Position numbers and translations under genes: made by a program
NCBI GenBank assembly: GCA_049303435.1
Contig: JBAQNC010000049.1
Span: forward strand, 1 to 30,194
Origin: Parvibaculum sp049303435
Lineage (GTDB): Bacteria > Pseudomonadota > Alphaproteobacteria > Parvibaculales > Parvibaculaceae
Direction: 5' to 3'
DNA length: 30,194 bases
Shown: positions 29,775 through 30,194 of the stretch, in pieces
How positions within the stretch are numbered: position 1 is the stretch's first letter
How the letters are laid out: each line of letters begins with the position of its first letter
Notes under the pieces: generated by a model
The model's database searches: none
Told to the model about the DNA's origin: nothing
The model's input: only the letters and a program-made list of their open reading frames with translations

Positions 29775-30194
29775 TCAGCCTGCCTTGGCCGGAACGCTTG
29801 CCTTTGCCATCGGCGCGAGCTTGGGCTTGTGCGTCAGGATGCGGATGGTGCGCGCCAGCGTTTCCTTCATCTGATGACGATGCACGATCATGTCGATCAT
29901 GCCGTGATCGAACTGGAACTCCGCCTTCTGGAAATTGTCGGGCAGCTTTTCGCGGATCGTCTGTTCGATGACGCGGCGGCCGGAAAACCCGATCAGCGCG
30001 CCGGGCTCGGCGATATGGATGTCGCCGAGCATGGCATAGGAGGCGAGCACGCCGCCCGTCGTCGGATCAGTGAGGACGACGATGTAGGGCAGGCCCGCTT
30101 CACGCAGCATCTGCACCGCAACGGTCGTGCGCGGCATCTGCATCAGCGAGAGAATGCCTTCCTGCATGCGCGCGCCGCCGGCAGCGGCGAAGAG
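29775..30194 (-). CDS. accD: Acetyl-CoA carboxylase carboxyltransferase subunit beta (3' part)
   Basis: C-terminal 139 residues of the beta subunit that, with AccA, transfers carboxyl from biotin to acetyl-CoA, the first step of fatty acid synthesis. The visible part begins in AAAGGARMQEGILSLMQM and includes DPTTGGVLASYAMLGD and GFSGRRVIEQTIREKLP, all conserved. The gene continues past the right edge, so the zinc-finger N-terminus is not seen. folC follows closely on the same strand. Confidence 0.96.
   Translation of the reverse strand, partial: LFAAAGGARMQEGILSLMQMPRTTVAVQMLREAGLPYIVVLTDPTTGGVLASYAMLGDIHIAEPGALIGFSGRRVIEQTIREKLPDNFQKAEFQFDHGMIDMIVHRHQMKETLARTIRILTHKPKLAPMAKASVPAKAG

Overview
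The window is high-GC DNA with long, densely packed genes. Its content points to an alphaproteobacterium: ChvI/ChvG two-component pair, short alphaproteobacterial HprK with a mannose-type EIIA and HPr, a DivL-type kinase, and AddA/AddB in place of RecBCD. A wax ester synthase-like acyltransferase and a P450-type ferredoxin with its reductase suggest a lipid- or hydrocarbon-using member of the Hyphomicrobiales/Parvibaculales side. That last placement is an inference from gene content, not a proven taxonomy.

Layout. From 0.2 to 4.2 kb, chvI-chvG-hprK-manX-ptsH run on the plus strand and couple an envelope-sensing two-component system to the regulatory PTS. ahcY (4.4-5.8 kb) follows with its own promoter, a palindromic candidate operator and a clear terminator. 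divL (6.0-8.6 kb) is next; its H-box carries Tyr where kinases have His. From about 8.6 to 17.3 kb lies a stretch that looks like an accessory insertion: a possible 30-codon ORF with a terminator, a MATE exporter, a pirin, a YceI lipoprotein, a two-subunit molybdenum hydroxylase preceded by a 28-bp perfect palindrome, and, on the minus strand, a [2Fe-2S] ferredoxin and its reductase. The core order resumes from 17.4 kb with tsaE, amgK, murU, addB, addA and trxA, then a WS/DGAT-type acyltransferase. folC and the 3' part of accD close the window on the minus strand.

The larger intergenic gaps (4.17-4.44, 10.33-10.47, 14.92-15.27 and 16.88-17.38 kb) contain palindromic repeats. One hairpin family (CGTCRT - stem - CTTGAYC-like loop - stem - CATCCA) occurs about eight times with differing but still paired stems. 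Two composites made of two inverted family members have inverted outer ends. A second family shares an exact 19-mer at 10.39 and 15.20 kb, and a third is a 101-bp nested inverted repeat at 14.99-15.09 kb. No rRNA, tRNA, CRISPR array, transposase or prophage gene was seen.

Functionally, most of the window is housekeeping and regulation: signalling (ChvGI, PTS, DivL), methyl-cycle recycling (AhcY), tRNA t6A formation (TsaE), peptidoglycan sugar recycling (AmgK, MurU), double-strand break repair (AddAB), thiol redox (TrxA), folate (FolC) and fatty acid synthesis (AccD). The redox and transport genes of the middle region are the more variable part.
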